This document shows, in pieces, positions 25,447-37,558 of a DNA stretch of 64,000 bases. The DNA is from Megamerina dolium. Lineage: Eukaryota > Arthropoda > Insecta > Diptera > Megamerinidae. The DNA is taken from assembly GCA_963854835.1 (NCBI GenBank), contig OY978529.1, forward strand, positions 44,509,321-44,573,320, written 5' to 3'. Under the pieces are notes generated by a model. That model saw nothing but the letters and a program-made list of their open reading frames with translations. It searched no databases and was not told where the DNA came from. Numbering within the stretch: the stretch's first letter is position 1; each line of letters begins with the position of its first letter. The position numbers and the translations under genes were made by a program.

Positions 25447-26002
25447 AGTGAGGAACAAAATCAAACACTTGACGAAAAATCTACGCCAATAAGGAATGTG
25501 TCAAAAGGGCCTAGAGCGGAGACTCCAGTAGCAAAGAGAATGAACTCTTCAAAGTACAAGGCTAATGAAATGTGCCAAAGTCCATAAAATTTTCGGTTCT
25601 ACCTACAGTTTACTTCGTGAAGCTAGTAATACCACACGAATATTCCAACTACTTTAATTATTCATCGAACCAACCGGAATTTTTAATGAAACTGAGGTCG
25701 TTACTAATAGCAACCATTGATAGTGGCACTATACCATTTAGGGGGCTTCTGGCATGGCTTTTAATTTTTGGAGCAATCTCATCGCAGTCCGACGCTCTCG
25801 TGTTTGGGTATGGAAGTCAAGCTGCTATTCGAAGCCATGCTTAAAAGTTTTTAACAAGCTTGCGCTCGAACATGATGTCGGGAGACTCTCTCTCAGTACT
25901 AATTAAAGTGTTTTGCCCACATTTTCCTGCATAGGTGATGGTCCATCTATGCATAAATCTACAGCACACATACAAAAATAAAAAAATATCTAACACTTAT
26001 AG

Positions 26003-26072
26003 GTCTCGATGGGCCCTTTGGCCGAGCTTCTCATTCAGCATTGTTGTGACTGTTTTGATAGTAGTAGAAGGC
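26003..26072 (-). repeat. SINE tail fragment
   Basis: Only the tail block is present: GGGCCCTTTGGCCGAGCTTC, TTGTTGTGACTGTTTTG, ATAGTAGTAGAAGG. In complete copies the same block lies at the left of the body. Confidence 0.65.
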
Positions 26073-27832
26073 ACTACAGTACACAAATAACGCTAAATTA
26101 TACGAATGATACTTGGTATCTGTATACTCGGACAACGACTGGGCTATTTTCGAAACTAGGCTCTCAGCCAGGCTGATTCTTGGCACAGATCGTTTGACAC
26201 TTTAATTCAACTCTGGAGAGGGGATGTCGGAGATAATAGTGCATATGGAAGAAGAAGGTGCAGCTACCTCCATTCTATGGAAAGCATGCTGACCCTAATG
26301 CCTATTTGAGCCTACAGATCCTCCTTAGCTAACTGCCTCATGGGAGTTATTACCAGCCGACATCCATGGTGAGGGTTTGAAAAAGGTTTCTTGCTAGAGG
26401 GATAGGCAGAGTGATTGTCAAGGACAACTATCATTTGGTGAACCGAAATTAATTAATGAATTTGAGTCATTAGAAAGAATCGTGGGTGCCAAAATGACGC
26501 AACTTGCTCACAAATTGACGGTAGTCTACTAACAGATGGTACTTGGCCAGAAGTATTGTTACGTTTAAAGTTACTATGAGAAAAATCCAAAAAGTCACTG
26601 GCTTATCTAACTGATACAAGTGCAGTCGAAAGCCTGAGTTAGCCTAGATTGTGTAAAAAAAATAGTTTTTGTTGAAAACTAATTTTTTCAATAACTTTGA
26701 GCTTTATAAAAAAATCAGCTAAGTTTTTATTTATATTAAAAAGTTTTGTTTTTTTTTCTCTATATGATAACATAAAGTATTGCTTAGCACTATTTAGTAA
26801 TTACATATATCGTATAAATAACTAAAAGTCTTAAGTTCACTTTATGTATATTTATAAATAAACATATATTTACGGTGACCAGATATTTTGAAGCAGAAAG
26901 CGGGACACATTTTCAATATTAACTAATTTCAAACAAACACTACAAAATTATAGGGTTTTAGACCATAAAATACAAATCTTAGTACCGTTACCTCAATGTT
27001 TGGTTAAACCGCCCGTCTACATAGCACTCCAAATGACGATTTTCTAACTAAAATTCGTTCATATAGATTTTTCATTCATCCGGTTCATTATGCTTTTATT
27101 TTTAAAATTTTTAAGTCAATTTTTTTTTAATTTTGAATTTTTAATTTTTAAAATTTTTTATTTTATATACACTTTTATATGTGATAAAATAAAAAATAAA
27201 ACAAGTTGTGCCATACAATGCAAAACAAATTTTTCTTTGATCGGAAACAATGAAAACACAAAAGCATAACTTTGACGGAACAAAAATCAAATGAGAAATA
27301 TTTCATGAGCAAAAAATGTACGTACGCATGGCATTTTGATAAAGAGTATCAAATCGGGACATCTGGTAACCTTATATATACACCATACACCTAGTACTCT
27401 CTCGATCCATGTTACTCGTTGTAAGTTAATAGGCTCGTCAGACGTAGTTATACATTTAGTAGCTATTGGATTGTAATCGTCGCCGTTGTGTAAGGCTAAA
27501 TTCACACTGAAGTGTCATGTTGAACGATAGCCTCTAAAAATTTCATTTAAATTTGTATTCAAAATTGATCAAGTGCGATAAATTTATAATGATACTAGAA
27601 GTTAAAAGCCCTAGCTCTAGTAACTAGAACTTTATAAATTTTCTATGATATTTATTTTAACAAGAAATTTACACATAATTTTGCTATCATTTTGCATATG
27701 TGTTTTTATGTGGAAGTAACTAAACATTTTATTTGCATGATATAAAAAAAATATGTTGAATTCAAGATAAGGCAAATTATTTGAAATACACAACTTTTTG
27801 GGCGTTAATTCGATAATATTCTTATATATAAA

Positions 27833-30634
27833 ATGTTCAATAAGAAATGGCAAATATTGTCAAAAAATATTCTAAGGCGATATATCAGAAGAAATGACTT
27901 AATTCTACGGCGTTGGTAAGTGTTGTTGTAGCTGCTAGTGACCGATAAACTAAACTATGATATCCGATGTTTTTTTTATGCTGATAACAGCAATATAAAA
28001 ATCTAATGAGATTATAAATGACATCGGGGGCGCGTGTGTTCATTCTGGTAAATGCCTATGAAAAGATTGTTTTATTTTCTTTACCTTTTTTTTAAGTTGA
28101 AAGTTGGAAATCTTCATAAATGCTACCGAACTCGTGTTCAATAGCATATCGGATTCATATGTTTTTCATTTCTACATTTGTTTTATATCTGTTGGAGTTT
28201 CGATTCGGTGAAATTTAGCTTTAATAGGTTTACGATCAAATTTAGATGTAGTGTAGTGTTAATGTATATATGGGTTTAAAATTTCAACTTTGGAATATAT
28301 TTACATAAATTAACGTCTTTAAACCAAAGACGCTCATTGGTTAATGTGTTGATCTTCTGATGTGCAGCTTGTGGGTTCGATCGCCAATGCAGGAAATTTT
28401 AATATAGAACATGTTTTCCTTTTGAATGGTGACCACCTGTCTGCACCAATTTGCAATTCTTCGTCAGTAACAACTTTCCAGAACAGATCTGCGATAAAGT
28501 TCAGAAAAAATGAAGCCACAGGGGTTCTACCTTTGCGAACCGACTAATATAAGTAGGTACCTTCTAACATTGCCCAAATTTAAAACGCACAACAGTACTG
28601 TTACTACACGGAAGCTCGGTGGTATCACAACACACCTATACAGCCTAGTAAGTGTCTCGTCTCATAGAAAGGGCAGCCACAACCACCTAACCATCTAACC
28701 TAGTCAACCTAGTGCCTAGTCGATACATAATGCTACTAAGTATTCAAATACAATGCAACACATTAATGATTTCTATTTCTCAAACAGTTTCTCGCCACAG
28801 AAAATCAATCAACATCCCTGTCAGCAGCCCAAACTCAGTTATTACCATAATATAGGAAAAGATCCATTGGTATATCGCAGTGTGGGCCAAGAATTGGAAT
28901 TGGCTGTCATCAACTATGGTTCTAAAGAAGCTATTGTTTCCGTACACGAAGGCAAACGGTACACATTCCACACTCTCCTCGATGAGGTCGATCGTCTTGC
29001 TGCGGGCTTCCTAAAACTTGGTTTGGAACGAGGAGATCATGTGGGCATTTGGGGACCGAACAATATATCATGGTATTTAACGATGTTGGCTGCTGCACGA
29101 GCTGGCCTAATATCTGTAGGTATAAATCCAGCATTTCAAGGACCCGAGGTGGAATATTGTTTGAAAAAAGTCAATATAAAGGCGATTGTTGCACCGGAAA
29201 GTTTCAAAACACAAAATTACTATGAAATACTCAAGAGTATATGTCCCGAATTGGTGCACAGTGATCGTGCCAACATCAAAAGCTCGAATTTGCCAAATCT
29301 AAAAAGGGTCATTATTGACGTTGATCATCAAAGCAAAGTTAAAGGAGCAATCACCTTTAGCGAGATTTTAGATTTATGTGGTACAGATGAGGTACGACAA
29401 ATAGGCAAAATTCAAAAGTCCATCATTCCTGACAATCCTTGTAACGTGCAATTCACATCCGGCACAACGGGCCATCCGAAAGCTGCTATACTATCGCATT
29501 ATAATATCATCAATAATGGTATTCATACGGGCAATCGCAATGAATTGGAAAATCAACGTATTTGTGTACAGGTTCCATTGTTTCATGCATTCGGTGTTGT
29601 CATTACAATAATGGCTGCCTTAAATAAGGGCGCAGCATTGGTGTTGCCCGCTGCTGGTTTTAATCCAGAGGCATCTTTGCGCGCAATTGTCCAAGAGCAG
29701 TGCACAATTATACATGGCACACCGTCCATGTATATCGATTTAATAAAAAAACAACGTGAATTGCAATTACCATTGGAAAGTGCGACGAAGGCTATTACTG
29801 GTGGTGCACCTTGTTCGCCGCAACTATTTTCAGATATTAAAAATGTGCTGGGTCTCAAGGAAGTGAGAACTGTTTATGGATTGACTGAATCGTCAGCTGT
29901 TATATTCCAGTCACGTCCTGGTGATGCGGAAGAAGAAATTTTACACACCGTTGGCTATGTACAGGATCATATCGAGGCGAAGGTGACTGATGCGGATGGT
30001 AATACGGTGCCATTCGGTCAACCAGGGGAATTATGTGTTCGTGGATATCTCACAATGCTGGGATACTACAATGATGAAGAGAAAACCAAAGAGACGATTG
30101 GCAATGATAAATGGCTGAAAACAGGGTAGGTATTTTTTTACTTTTACCCAATAGTAGACATGAATTTTGATATACAAAATGTCAGTGATCAGTTTGTACT
30201 GGAGGAAAATGGTTACGGTCGCATAGTGGGACGTCTAAAAGAGATGATAATTCGTGGTGGTGAAAATATTTTTCCCAAAGAAGTTGAAGATTTTCTCATA
30301 ACACATCCTGATATTGTTGAAATACACGTAAGTTTCCATTATTATGAATTTAGTAGTATAATAAATAGTATTGTCTGTACTATATTCATAACCACAATAG
30401 ATTATTGGAGTACCAGATGAACGCATGGGTGAGGAATTATGCGCTTATGTACGTTTACATGATGGCACAAACGGTATAACACAGCAAACATTGAAGGAAT
30501 TCTGTAAAGGCAAATTAGCTCATTTTAAAGTGCCTCGGTATGTGATACAAATACAGGATTTTCCAAAGACAACATCAGGAAAAATACAGAAATTTAAATT
30601 GCAAGAATTATTCATAAAGCAGCACAAATTATGA
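27833..30634 (+). CDS. ACSF2-type acyl-CoA synthetase, paralogue A
   Basis: The predicted enzyme is an ATP-dependent acyl-CoA ligase of the ACSF2 group. Exons: 27833-27915, 28788-30125, 30186-30327, 30401-30634. They total 1797 nt and 598 aa. Exon 1 was located by splice phase and composition: [20 protein letters not shown] is strongly basic and ends at TG|gtaagt, which joins T|TTC of exon 2 as Cys. Motifs are [12 protein letters not shown] (near residue 250), [32 protein letters not shown] across the exon 2/3 junction, [18 protein letters not shown] and [11 protein letters not shown]. Exon phases and the 142-nt exon 3 match the other paralogues. It is in tandem with paralogue B and divergent from the minus-strand gene. 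The protein ends KQHKL. Confidence 0.93.
28332..28645 (+). repeat. tRNA-derived SINE copy, plus orientation
   Basis: This copy lies inside intron 1 of paralogue A. The head reads GCTCATTGGTTAATGTGTTG then GTGGGTTCGATCGCC (B box). The body has GTAACAACTTTCCA, AAGTTCAGAAAAAATGAAG, CCGACTAATATAAGTAGGTA and ACGCACAACAGTACTG. The tail is degenerate. Confidence 0.8.
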
Positions 30635-30879
30635 ATTAATAATAAGTATATGTAAAATATGTGTTTATAAATCGAAAGTAATTTAAACGAAATAATTATA
30701 TTGTTATAACTTTTATAACTACGTTCTTATTTCTTTACTATAATTCCTTTAACTCTTCTTCTAATAAGTAAGTCATATGCTAAGCCACCAAAGGTTTTGC
30801 TACCATACATCGTACATACAAATTCTCCTACTAATGTGGAATATTTTTGGAATATTTAGCATCCAATAGCTGAAAGGCT

Positions 30880-31260
30880 AGTCACCAAAGTGGAGGCTTC
30901 GCAAAAGAGTATCATGTTCTACCCCTCTCAAAAAGTGAAGGAACATATCGACGCTTTAAAAACCAAGCTAAAGGTTTTCCATCCTACTAATCCTGAGGAT
31001 AAAATGTTTTTCTGAATCCACTTCAAAACTCATCTGCGGTAAGATAGCCTCCATTTATACGACACATGGTCACCCAGCAAAATCGGGAGATGGACATCAG
31101 CTGGTCCACAACAACCAAGATCTGCTGCTTCTAGGTTGTGATGTCAATGCTACTATGCTCATGAGTTGGGGTAGATTAGAGAAAAATGAACAAGTTTAGT
31201 CAAAACTTGATTTTATTATTTATACTAACCTGCAATAGAAGCAGGACTTCCAATTTCATT
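30880..31260 (+). mobile_element. Jockey-like endonuclease remnant
   Basis: The translation LLLLGCDVNATMLMSWGRLE followed by LDFIIYTNLQ resembles the C-terminal end of the apurinic endonuclease domain of Jockey-type elements (GCDANSHHxxWG ... LLDFI). Stops interrupt it. The limits are approximate. Confidence 0.55.
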
Positions 31261-32323
31261 CGTTCTTAAGTGTGGAGTGATTTAGTGGATGGGAGGAGAT
31301 GTTACGCATTGCACTGCTAACTGAAAATACTGCAGGTAAAGTAGAAAAAAATCAAAAAAACCAAAAAATACTTTTCCATTCACAATTGGATACTTTTAAA
31401 TCTACATATCAGAGTAAAATATCCAACGGTCTTTATAAATCCTAACCAAAATCAACTGGAATACGTTTAAGAAACTTGAGAGTAGTAAACTGGAAAGGAT
31501 TGCTTTCACTAATATAATATCCCCCGAAAATCTTAAGAATAAGGTTAACATCCTGAAGAGCGTTATGGGGAACACTTCTCGTACCAAAAAAACCTTCTAT
31601 ACGGATTTTCTAATATTATCTAAGAAAATCCGTATCACAATAATCCTCAGAAATTAATTCCTCGCTTCAGAAAACTCTTATATATTTCAATATTTTCTAA
31701 GAATATTTGCGACTATTGCATATGGCCTACTTGCAAAGATTTGTTTTTAAACTAAAAGCTCAAAAGTCTAAATAAGCCTTCAGCACCAGCGATTCGTAAT
31801 TTAACAGACAACACTGATTATATTCTACGAGGAGTCAAATTTTTAGGGAGGGATACAAAAAGTCGTAATCCGAGGATCATTTATATAATAGTGAAGAATT
31901 TAGAAGGCGATACAAAACTAAAATGGGCTGAAAGTACTGAGGGTTCACAGGATCGTCCAAAGATTGCTGATTTTATAGAATATAAGTAATCATATAAAAA
32001 CATGCCGTTCAATTCTTCTAGTGATCGGTATTGCGTTCCTATCATATCTAGCAACACAGTTTCATCGCATCAACATTTTAAATATATTACATTCAAGTTT
32101 TTGGTTCTAATTCAAAAACGAGATTTTATTAAATCACTATAATTTATATGTTACTTAAGTCACCCTGTACTTACTCACATGAGAGTTAGCAGTGGTGCAC
32201 ATCATGTTGATATTGGCGAACTGTGTATCCATCATTCTTTTCTTCGATGTAAACAAATATAATTTTTCGTTATTACCAACACACCTGCAGTACGTAGAAA
32301 TGCATTCATTGCCATTGACCGAT

Positions 32324-32659
32324 AAAGAAACCAAAAATTCCATACTTAAAATGTGTTCTCAATACCCTTTTGTCATTATAATCTCATTGCTAATTCAGAG
32401 ACTACTCATTTATCCGTCTACTCTTTCTATTTTAATCTCTTTGAACCCACATAATAAATGCTAAATTTGCGAGAGAGGAAGAGCGAGATTTAAAGAAACC
32501 AAAAATTCCATACTTAAAATGTGTTCTCAATACCCTTTTGTCATTATAATCTCGTTGCTAATTCAGAGACTACTCATTTATCCGTCTACTGTTTCTATTT
32601 TAATCTCTTTGAACCCACATAATAAATGCTAAATTTGCGAGAGAGGAAGAGCGAGATTT
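32324..32659 (+). repeat. 168-bp tandem duplication, two units
   Basis: Unit 1 is 32324-32491 and unit 2 is 32492-32659. Each begins AAAGAAACCAAAAATTCC and ends GAAGAGCGAGATTT. I count two substitutions between the units (CTCATTGC/CTCGTTGC and CTACTCTTTC/CTACTGTTTC), about 99% identity. The array ends 300 bp before the start codon of paralogue B. Confidence 0.95.
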
Positions 32660-32959
32660 TATTCTACATAATGTTCTATTCTTTGCTGTTTATGCTGTTA
32701 AATTAATGCCTTCAATCTTTAGTTACTCTTTTGTTGTCGTCGATGATCGATCGGGTTGTCTGCGCTTTAACAAAATATTCATTAGTCAAGTTGTTAGTTT
32801 TATATAATTATGATTGTGATATTTTATTTTTTATTGTAAACAGTTGTTGAGTAAAATGTGTGCATATATTTTACTATATTTAGTAGTATAAGCACAGATA
32901 TTTGTTTACTCGCCATAGACAAGTTTTGATATACAAATATATACATATTTTTGATAAGA

Positions 32960-35900
32960 ATGATGTTGAAATTCAAACTTTTAAATCCTTATATCTCACG
33001 GAATAACTTGATTCTGTTGCGATGGTAAGTCTGGTAAAATATTAAAAAGTTGTACACATGCTAATATGCTCATAGATACTTAATAGTACAGTGTGTTTTT
33101 TAGAGGTCTTGATCTTTCAAATGAAATAAAAAAAACAAGAATATATAATTTCAAACTAAATTTTTGACTTTGTTAGAAAGATTATTTTATGCCATTAATG
33201 TTTGAATATAATTTCGTCAATGTCGGCGTAGATGGTGTAATCTACAGGTCCAGTTTTTGATCACTTTTCCAAGCAATGCAGATCGTATCTTGGCAATGGT
33301 TCTCATAATGTTGTCTTCCAAGACGTTCAAAGCGTCCGGTGTGTTTACATAAACCAATGACTTCATGTAATCCTAGAGAAAATAATCTAGAGGCGTTAAA
33401 TTACATGATCTCAATAGTCAATCGGCTGACCAATTTCGAGAAATAACGTGTTCACCAAATGTTTCCTTCAATAATCCACCGTCCTTCAATTTGGGCACGA
33501 AATAATCGGCAATCAAGGCTATATGATGTTCGCCGTTGGCAGTATCGTTCTCGCCGTTCTCAGTTTTAGACACAGCTCAAATTACGTCGCATGATGGCGA
33601 TTCGACTCATTTGAGTCCTCCTCAGCACAGCAGCTGTTGTTTCTTCGGTGCGCCTTATATGACATCTCTGCAGATGCATGTTATCATTTGGAGTATACAT
33701 GGTTTCGAAGAGAACTATCAGCTGACACATTTTTACGAAAAAAATAAAATCGCCGCACATTTCTGTGTTTATACAGTGCTCCCATAAGGTTGATCGTGTC
33801 AACTGACATGTCTGCTGGTTTACATCGGTAGTTAAGGGGTTATATACCTTTTTCTCCAGAGAAATACAGGGTTTTTATTTATTTTTTTTAAGCATGTTAC
33901 CATTGTTTTATTCAAATGCAATACAAATTTTATTAACGTACGAGTCCTTAAGTAAATTCATATAAAATTTCGAGTGAAAATTTTAATAATTGTGGAGGTT
34001 ATAGTCCTTGTAGCAGAACTCCTTTTTTCAGTAGTGGCTAACGATGAGCATGAAAACAACGAAACGGCTCAACTGAAAAAAAAAAATTACGTTAGTATAT
34101 AGTGTTACCTAGTTCTTGAACGAAGGATTTTACGAAAAAAATTTTTTTACAGTTACAGTGATATTTTTTTCAAAAAAGTCGATTTTTCGAGGTCGAATAA
34201 TTTAGTTTTTTGCCCAAAAAAAATAGAAACATTTTTCGAAAATAAAATTCCTTCGTTCGCGAACTAGCTATTGTATATCCAAATAATCCGCCAAAATTTC
34301 AAATCGATCGATGTAGTGGTTACCGAGATATCGTGCTCACCGCAATGACCTTTTCTCAAAAATGCGATTCCGAGATAATCGCGTTTAAAGTTTTAGGTGG
34401 ACATTAGGTAGTTATGGAAACCGCGCGCTATGAACGGCTGTATCTTAGGTTCTAGTGCCCCGATCTCTATTAAATTTTGCAGAAAAATTGTTAAAAGTAT
34501 GTACATAAAAAAAAAAATCATAAAATTTTTTCAATTTTTTGAGCCAGAAAAAGGTATATAACCCCTTAATTGAGCTATTATATGTAGGAAATGTATATTA
34601 GCTGTACACCTTATGTTTGCGTGACTGAGTGTTGTGTGAGTAGACTCGGTTGCTATTATTGTTGTTCTCTCTCTCTCTCTCTCCAAATTATCAACGAGAT
34701 TATCATGACAAAAAATTGAAAATAAATTTTCAGAGAACGTTTTTTAAGAAACAATGCAATTCAAAGAATAAATTTTTTTGTTATTGTTACTCTCATTGCT
34801 CATCAACGAGTACCTTATACAGTATTGTAGGTCAATGGCAATGAATGCATTTCTACTGCAAATATAGTATTTCATACTTTGTAAGTTTGTAAAGTATCTA
34901 CTATGATCGAAATGTCGTTTATTACTTTCTGATTAGGTACTTATGTATAAAAGAACGACGAGACTAAGAAAATGATAATAGCAATATCAAATAACAAACA
35001 AAACACTTAAAATTGTATGTACAGATATATTAAGGTGGTGAATTTGTATGGAAATTTTTTTTTTGTGTAATGAAATAAAAACGAAAAGTTCCCCTTATAA
35101 AAGATATTTTTTGTGTTTCTTCCTTATATTTTTTTGATAAACTTACCTATATTTAGTTTTTCAGAAAAAGCGACGTATCAACGGGAATTGCATTACCCCA
35201 AATTGAGTTATTACCATAAAATAGGTAGGGACAAACTATCATATAGTAGCGTGGGTCAAGAATTGGCATATGCTATTGCTAAATATGGCAATAATGAGGC
35301 AATTGTTTCCGTACACGAACATAAACGACATTCATTCAACACTCTTCTCGATGAAGTTGATCGTTTGGCAGCCGGACTCCATAAACTTGGTCTGAAACGT
35401 GGTGATCATATTGGTATTTGGGGTCCAAATAGTATATCATGGTATTTGACTATGCTCAGTGCTGCTCGAGCAGGTCTCATATCCGTCGGTATAAATCCAG
35501 CATATCAAGCGCCTGAAATTGAGTATTGTCTGAAAAAAGTAAATATAAAAGCAATTGTGGCGCCGGAAAAATATAAAACACAAAATTACTATGAAATTCT
35601 AAAGAGTATATGTCCCGAATTGGAGCACAGTGACGATGCCAGAATTCAAAGTGCAAATTTACCCAATTTAAAAACAGTAATCATTGATAGCACTACGAAT
35701 GGAGGTAAACGGAAAGGAACGCACTCCTTTAGCGACGTACTGGGATTGTGCAGTACGGATGAGGCAAGACAAATCGCTAAAATTCAAAACTTAGTCATAC
35801 CCGATACAGCATGTAATGTACAATTCACATCTGGAACCACGGGCAAACCGAAAGCAGCTGTTGTAACGCATAATAATATAGTCAATAATGGCATACATAC

Positions 35901-37558
35901 GGGTAATCGTAATCAATTGGAGAATCAAAGAATCTGCGTTCAAGTTCCACTCTTTCATGCTTTTGGAGTTACCGCTACAATAATGGCTGGCTTAAGTAAA
36001 GGTGCCACTTTAGTATTACCTTCTGCTGGTTTCGATCCGGAGGCATCTCTGCGAGCAATTGTCGAAGAACGGTGTACAGTAATACATGGTTCCCCTACAA
36101 TGTATGTTGATTTAATAAAAAAGCAGCGTGAATTGAAATTGCCAATAAAAACAGCGAAAATGGCTGTTACCGGTAGTGCATCTTGTTCTCCGCAGCTTTT
36201 TTCGGATATTAAAAATGTTCTGGGTCTTCAGGAAGTACGTAGCATTTATGGTTTAACTGAAACCACATGTGTTGCATTTCAATCGTGTCCCGGTGATAGC
36301 GTCGATAAAATTCTAAACACTGTCGGCCACATACAGGATCACATTGAGGCTAAAGTCGTAGATGAGCATGGTAATATGGTACCATTCGGTGAACCGGGTG
36401 AGTTGTATGTACGTGGCTACCTCACGATGTTAGAATATCATGAAGATGAATTGAAAACCAAAGAGACTATTGGCAATGATAGATGGCTTAAAACTGGGTA
36501 AGTGCATCAATACATTCGCCTACATGTTATTTTTGATTTAATTTTAATATGCATTTTTAAACAAAATTAGAGATCAATTTGTGCTGGAGGAAAATGGTTA
36601 CGGTCGCATAGTGGGACGTCTTAAAGAGATGATAATACGTGGCGGTGAGAATATTTTTCCCAAAGAAGTTGAGGATTTTCTGAATACACATCCCGATATT
36701 ATTGAAACGCATGTAAGTTATGCTAAACCTACCTCAAACGAAAAAAGAGAATATATTGTCCAGCAGCTGAGGTAATCATTTCTATATGTTTGACTCGGTG
36801 AGGACACATTTCGTCCCTAAAATTTTAACTTACTTAAATCTTAGAACGGCACTCCTACAAAATTTACGTATTTTTAAATTCGCTTCCAGGATGTCATTTG
36901 AAGGATAAATATAAGACCGACCTCTGTTAACCCTGTATCTGTACCTTTAAGAGGCTTCCAGACAAAGTAAGCTTAAAATCGCCTAAAAATTGGCAAATGG
37001 CTCCACAATTGTCCAGTAATCGCCAAAAAAAAACGGTTAAATCTATTGCTGATTCTCATTAATTCTTCTGACCCAACAAATCTTCAACTTATCTCCGATT
37101 TTTACCCTTTAACGATTATGGATATTTTAATAAATGTTTCAAATTTCATAATTTTTACGGAGTACGAGACAAAATGCAGCCTGACCGAGCCAACCCTGAA
37201 TTCAAATTCAGGGATCACAAATACGTATAGAAATGTTTAATTTGTCTATTTGTGGTCAAGACTTTTTTTCGTGTGACTGTGTAATTATCCGCTTAAATGA
37301 AGCCACTAAATTACTTACTTACAACAGGTCGTTGGCGTTCCTGATGAACGCATGGGTGAGGAATTGTGCGCCTTTGTACGTCTTCATGATGGTGTAAATG
37401 GTATAACACAGCAAACACTGAAGGAATTTTGCAAAGGCAAATTAGCTCATTTCAAGGTGCCACGCTATGTAATACAAACTAAAGATTTCCCTAAAACAGC
37501 ATCAGGAAAAATACAAAAATTTAAATTGCAACAATTATTTATGAAATCAAAAGTATGA
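32960..37558 (+). CDS. ACSF2-type acyl-CoA synthetase, paralogue B
   Basis: This tandem sister of paralogue A has exons 32960-33024, 35157-36497, 36571-36712 and 37328-37558 (1779 nt, 592 aa). Exon 1 encodes MMLKFKLLNPYISRNNLILL and ends TG|gtaagt, joining T|TTT of exon 2 as in A. That the two leaders share the RNxLIL motif supports the reconstruction. Motifs are FTSGTTGKPKAAVVTH, YGLTETTCVAF, TGDQF across the junction, [18 protein letters not shown] and PKTASGKIQKF. Unlike the other two, it has VTGSASCSP where they have GGAPCSP/GGSPCAP. It also has YLTMLEYHED where they have a Gly (MLGYY, MSGYF). AATAAA follows the stop at 37607. Exon 4 encodes a C-terminus ending MKSKV. Confidence 0.92.
33180..33560 (-). 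mobile_element. DD41D-type mariner remnant
   Basis: The minus-strand translation reads HHIALIADYFVPKLKDGG, then LLKETFGEHVISRNWSADW, SCNLTPLDYFL, MKSLVYVNTPDALNVLEDNI and a C-terminus. The third Asp box (NLTPLDYF) is present. The second (QQDGA) has been deleted between the first two pieces. It matches the organisation of the complete element at 194-1499. Confidence 0.75.
33770..34585. mobile_element. Diverged TTA-type MITE, split by a nested insertion
   Basis: The left piece (about 33774-33835: CTCCCATAAGGTTGATCGTG, TCAACTGACATGTCTG, TTTACATCGGTAG) is homologous to the right half of the MITE at 24636-24837. Its end (TTGAGCTATTA) resumes at 34570, immediately after the 730-bp element. Removing the insert and one TTAA restores a contiguous relative of that MITE. 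Confidence 0.75.
33836..34565. mobile_element. 730-bp TIR element with TTAA duplication
   Basis: It is bounded by perfect 20-bp inverted repeats (33836-33855 GGGGTTATATACCTTTTTCT; 34546-34565) and flanked on each side by TTAA (33832-33835, 34566-34569). There is an internal inverted pair (CTAGTTCTTGAACGAAGGA near 34110, TCCTTCGTTCGCGAACTAG near 34250). It has no transposase. TTAA targets are typical of piggyBac elements, but the termini were not matched to a known family, so the assignment rests on the duplication alone. Confidence 0.88.

Larger units (their letters stand above)
23592..27832. other. Intergenic between divergent ACSF2-like genes
   Basis: This is the 4.2 kb shared upstream region of two head-to-head paralogues, so both promoters should lie here. 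It contains a TTA-flanked MITE, two SINE pieces and faint Jockey-like coding around 26100-26300 (DWAIFETRLSARLILGTDRL), all decayed. No additional gene was recognised and no specific promoter motif could be assigned. Confidence 0.55.
30635..32959. other. Intergenic between ACSF2-like A and B
   Basis: The spacer holds a Jockey-like endonuclease remnant, unresolved decayed sequence (31300-32150) and a recent 168-bp tandem duplication just upstream of paralogue B. The promoter of B must lie here, but no motif could be fixed. Confidence 0.55.
33025..35156. other. Intron 1 of ACSF2-like paralogue B
   Basis: Apart from a DD41D fragment, a nested MITE pair and a CT run near 34665-34682 (listed or noted elsewhere), the intron shows nothing gene-like. 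Confidence 0.55.

Noticed and set aside
28753..28787. ATG at 28753 as start of ACSF2-like A (and 35113 for B)
   Set aside because: Acceptors at 28787 and 35156 fall inside these frames, and upstream basic exons join in the correct phase, as in the minus-strand paralogue.
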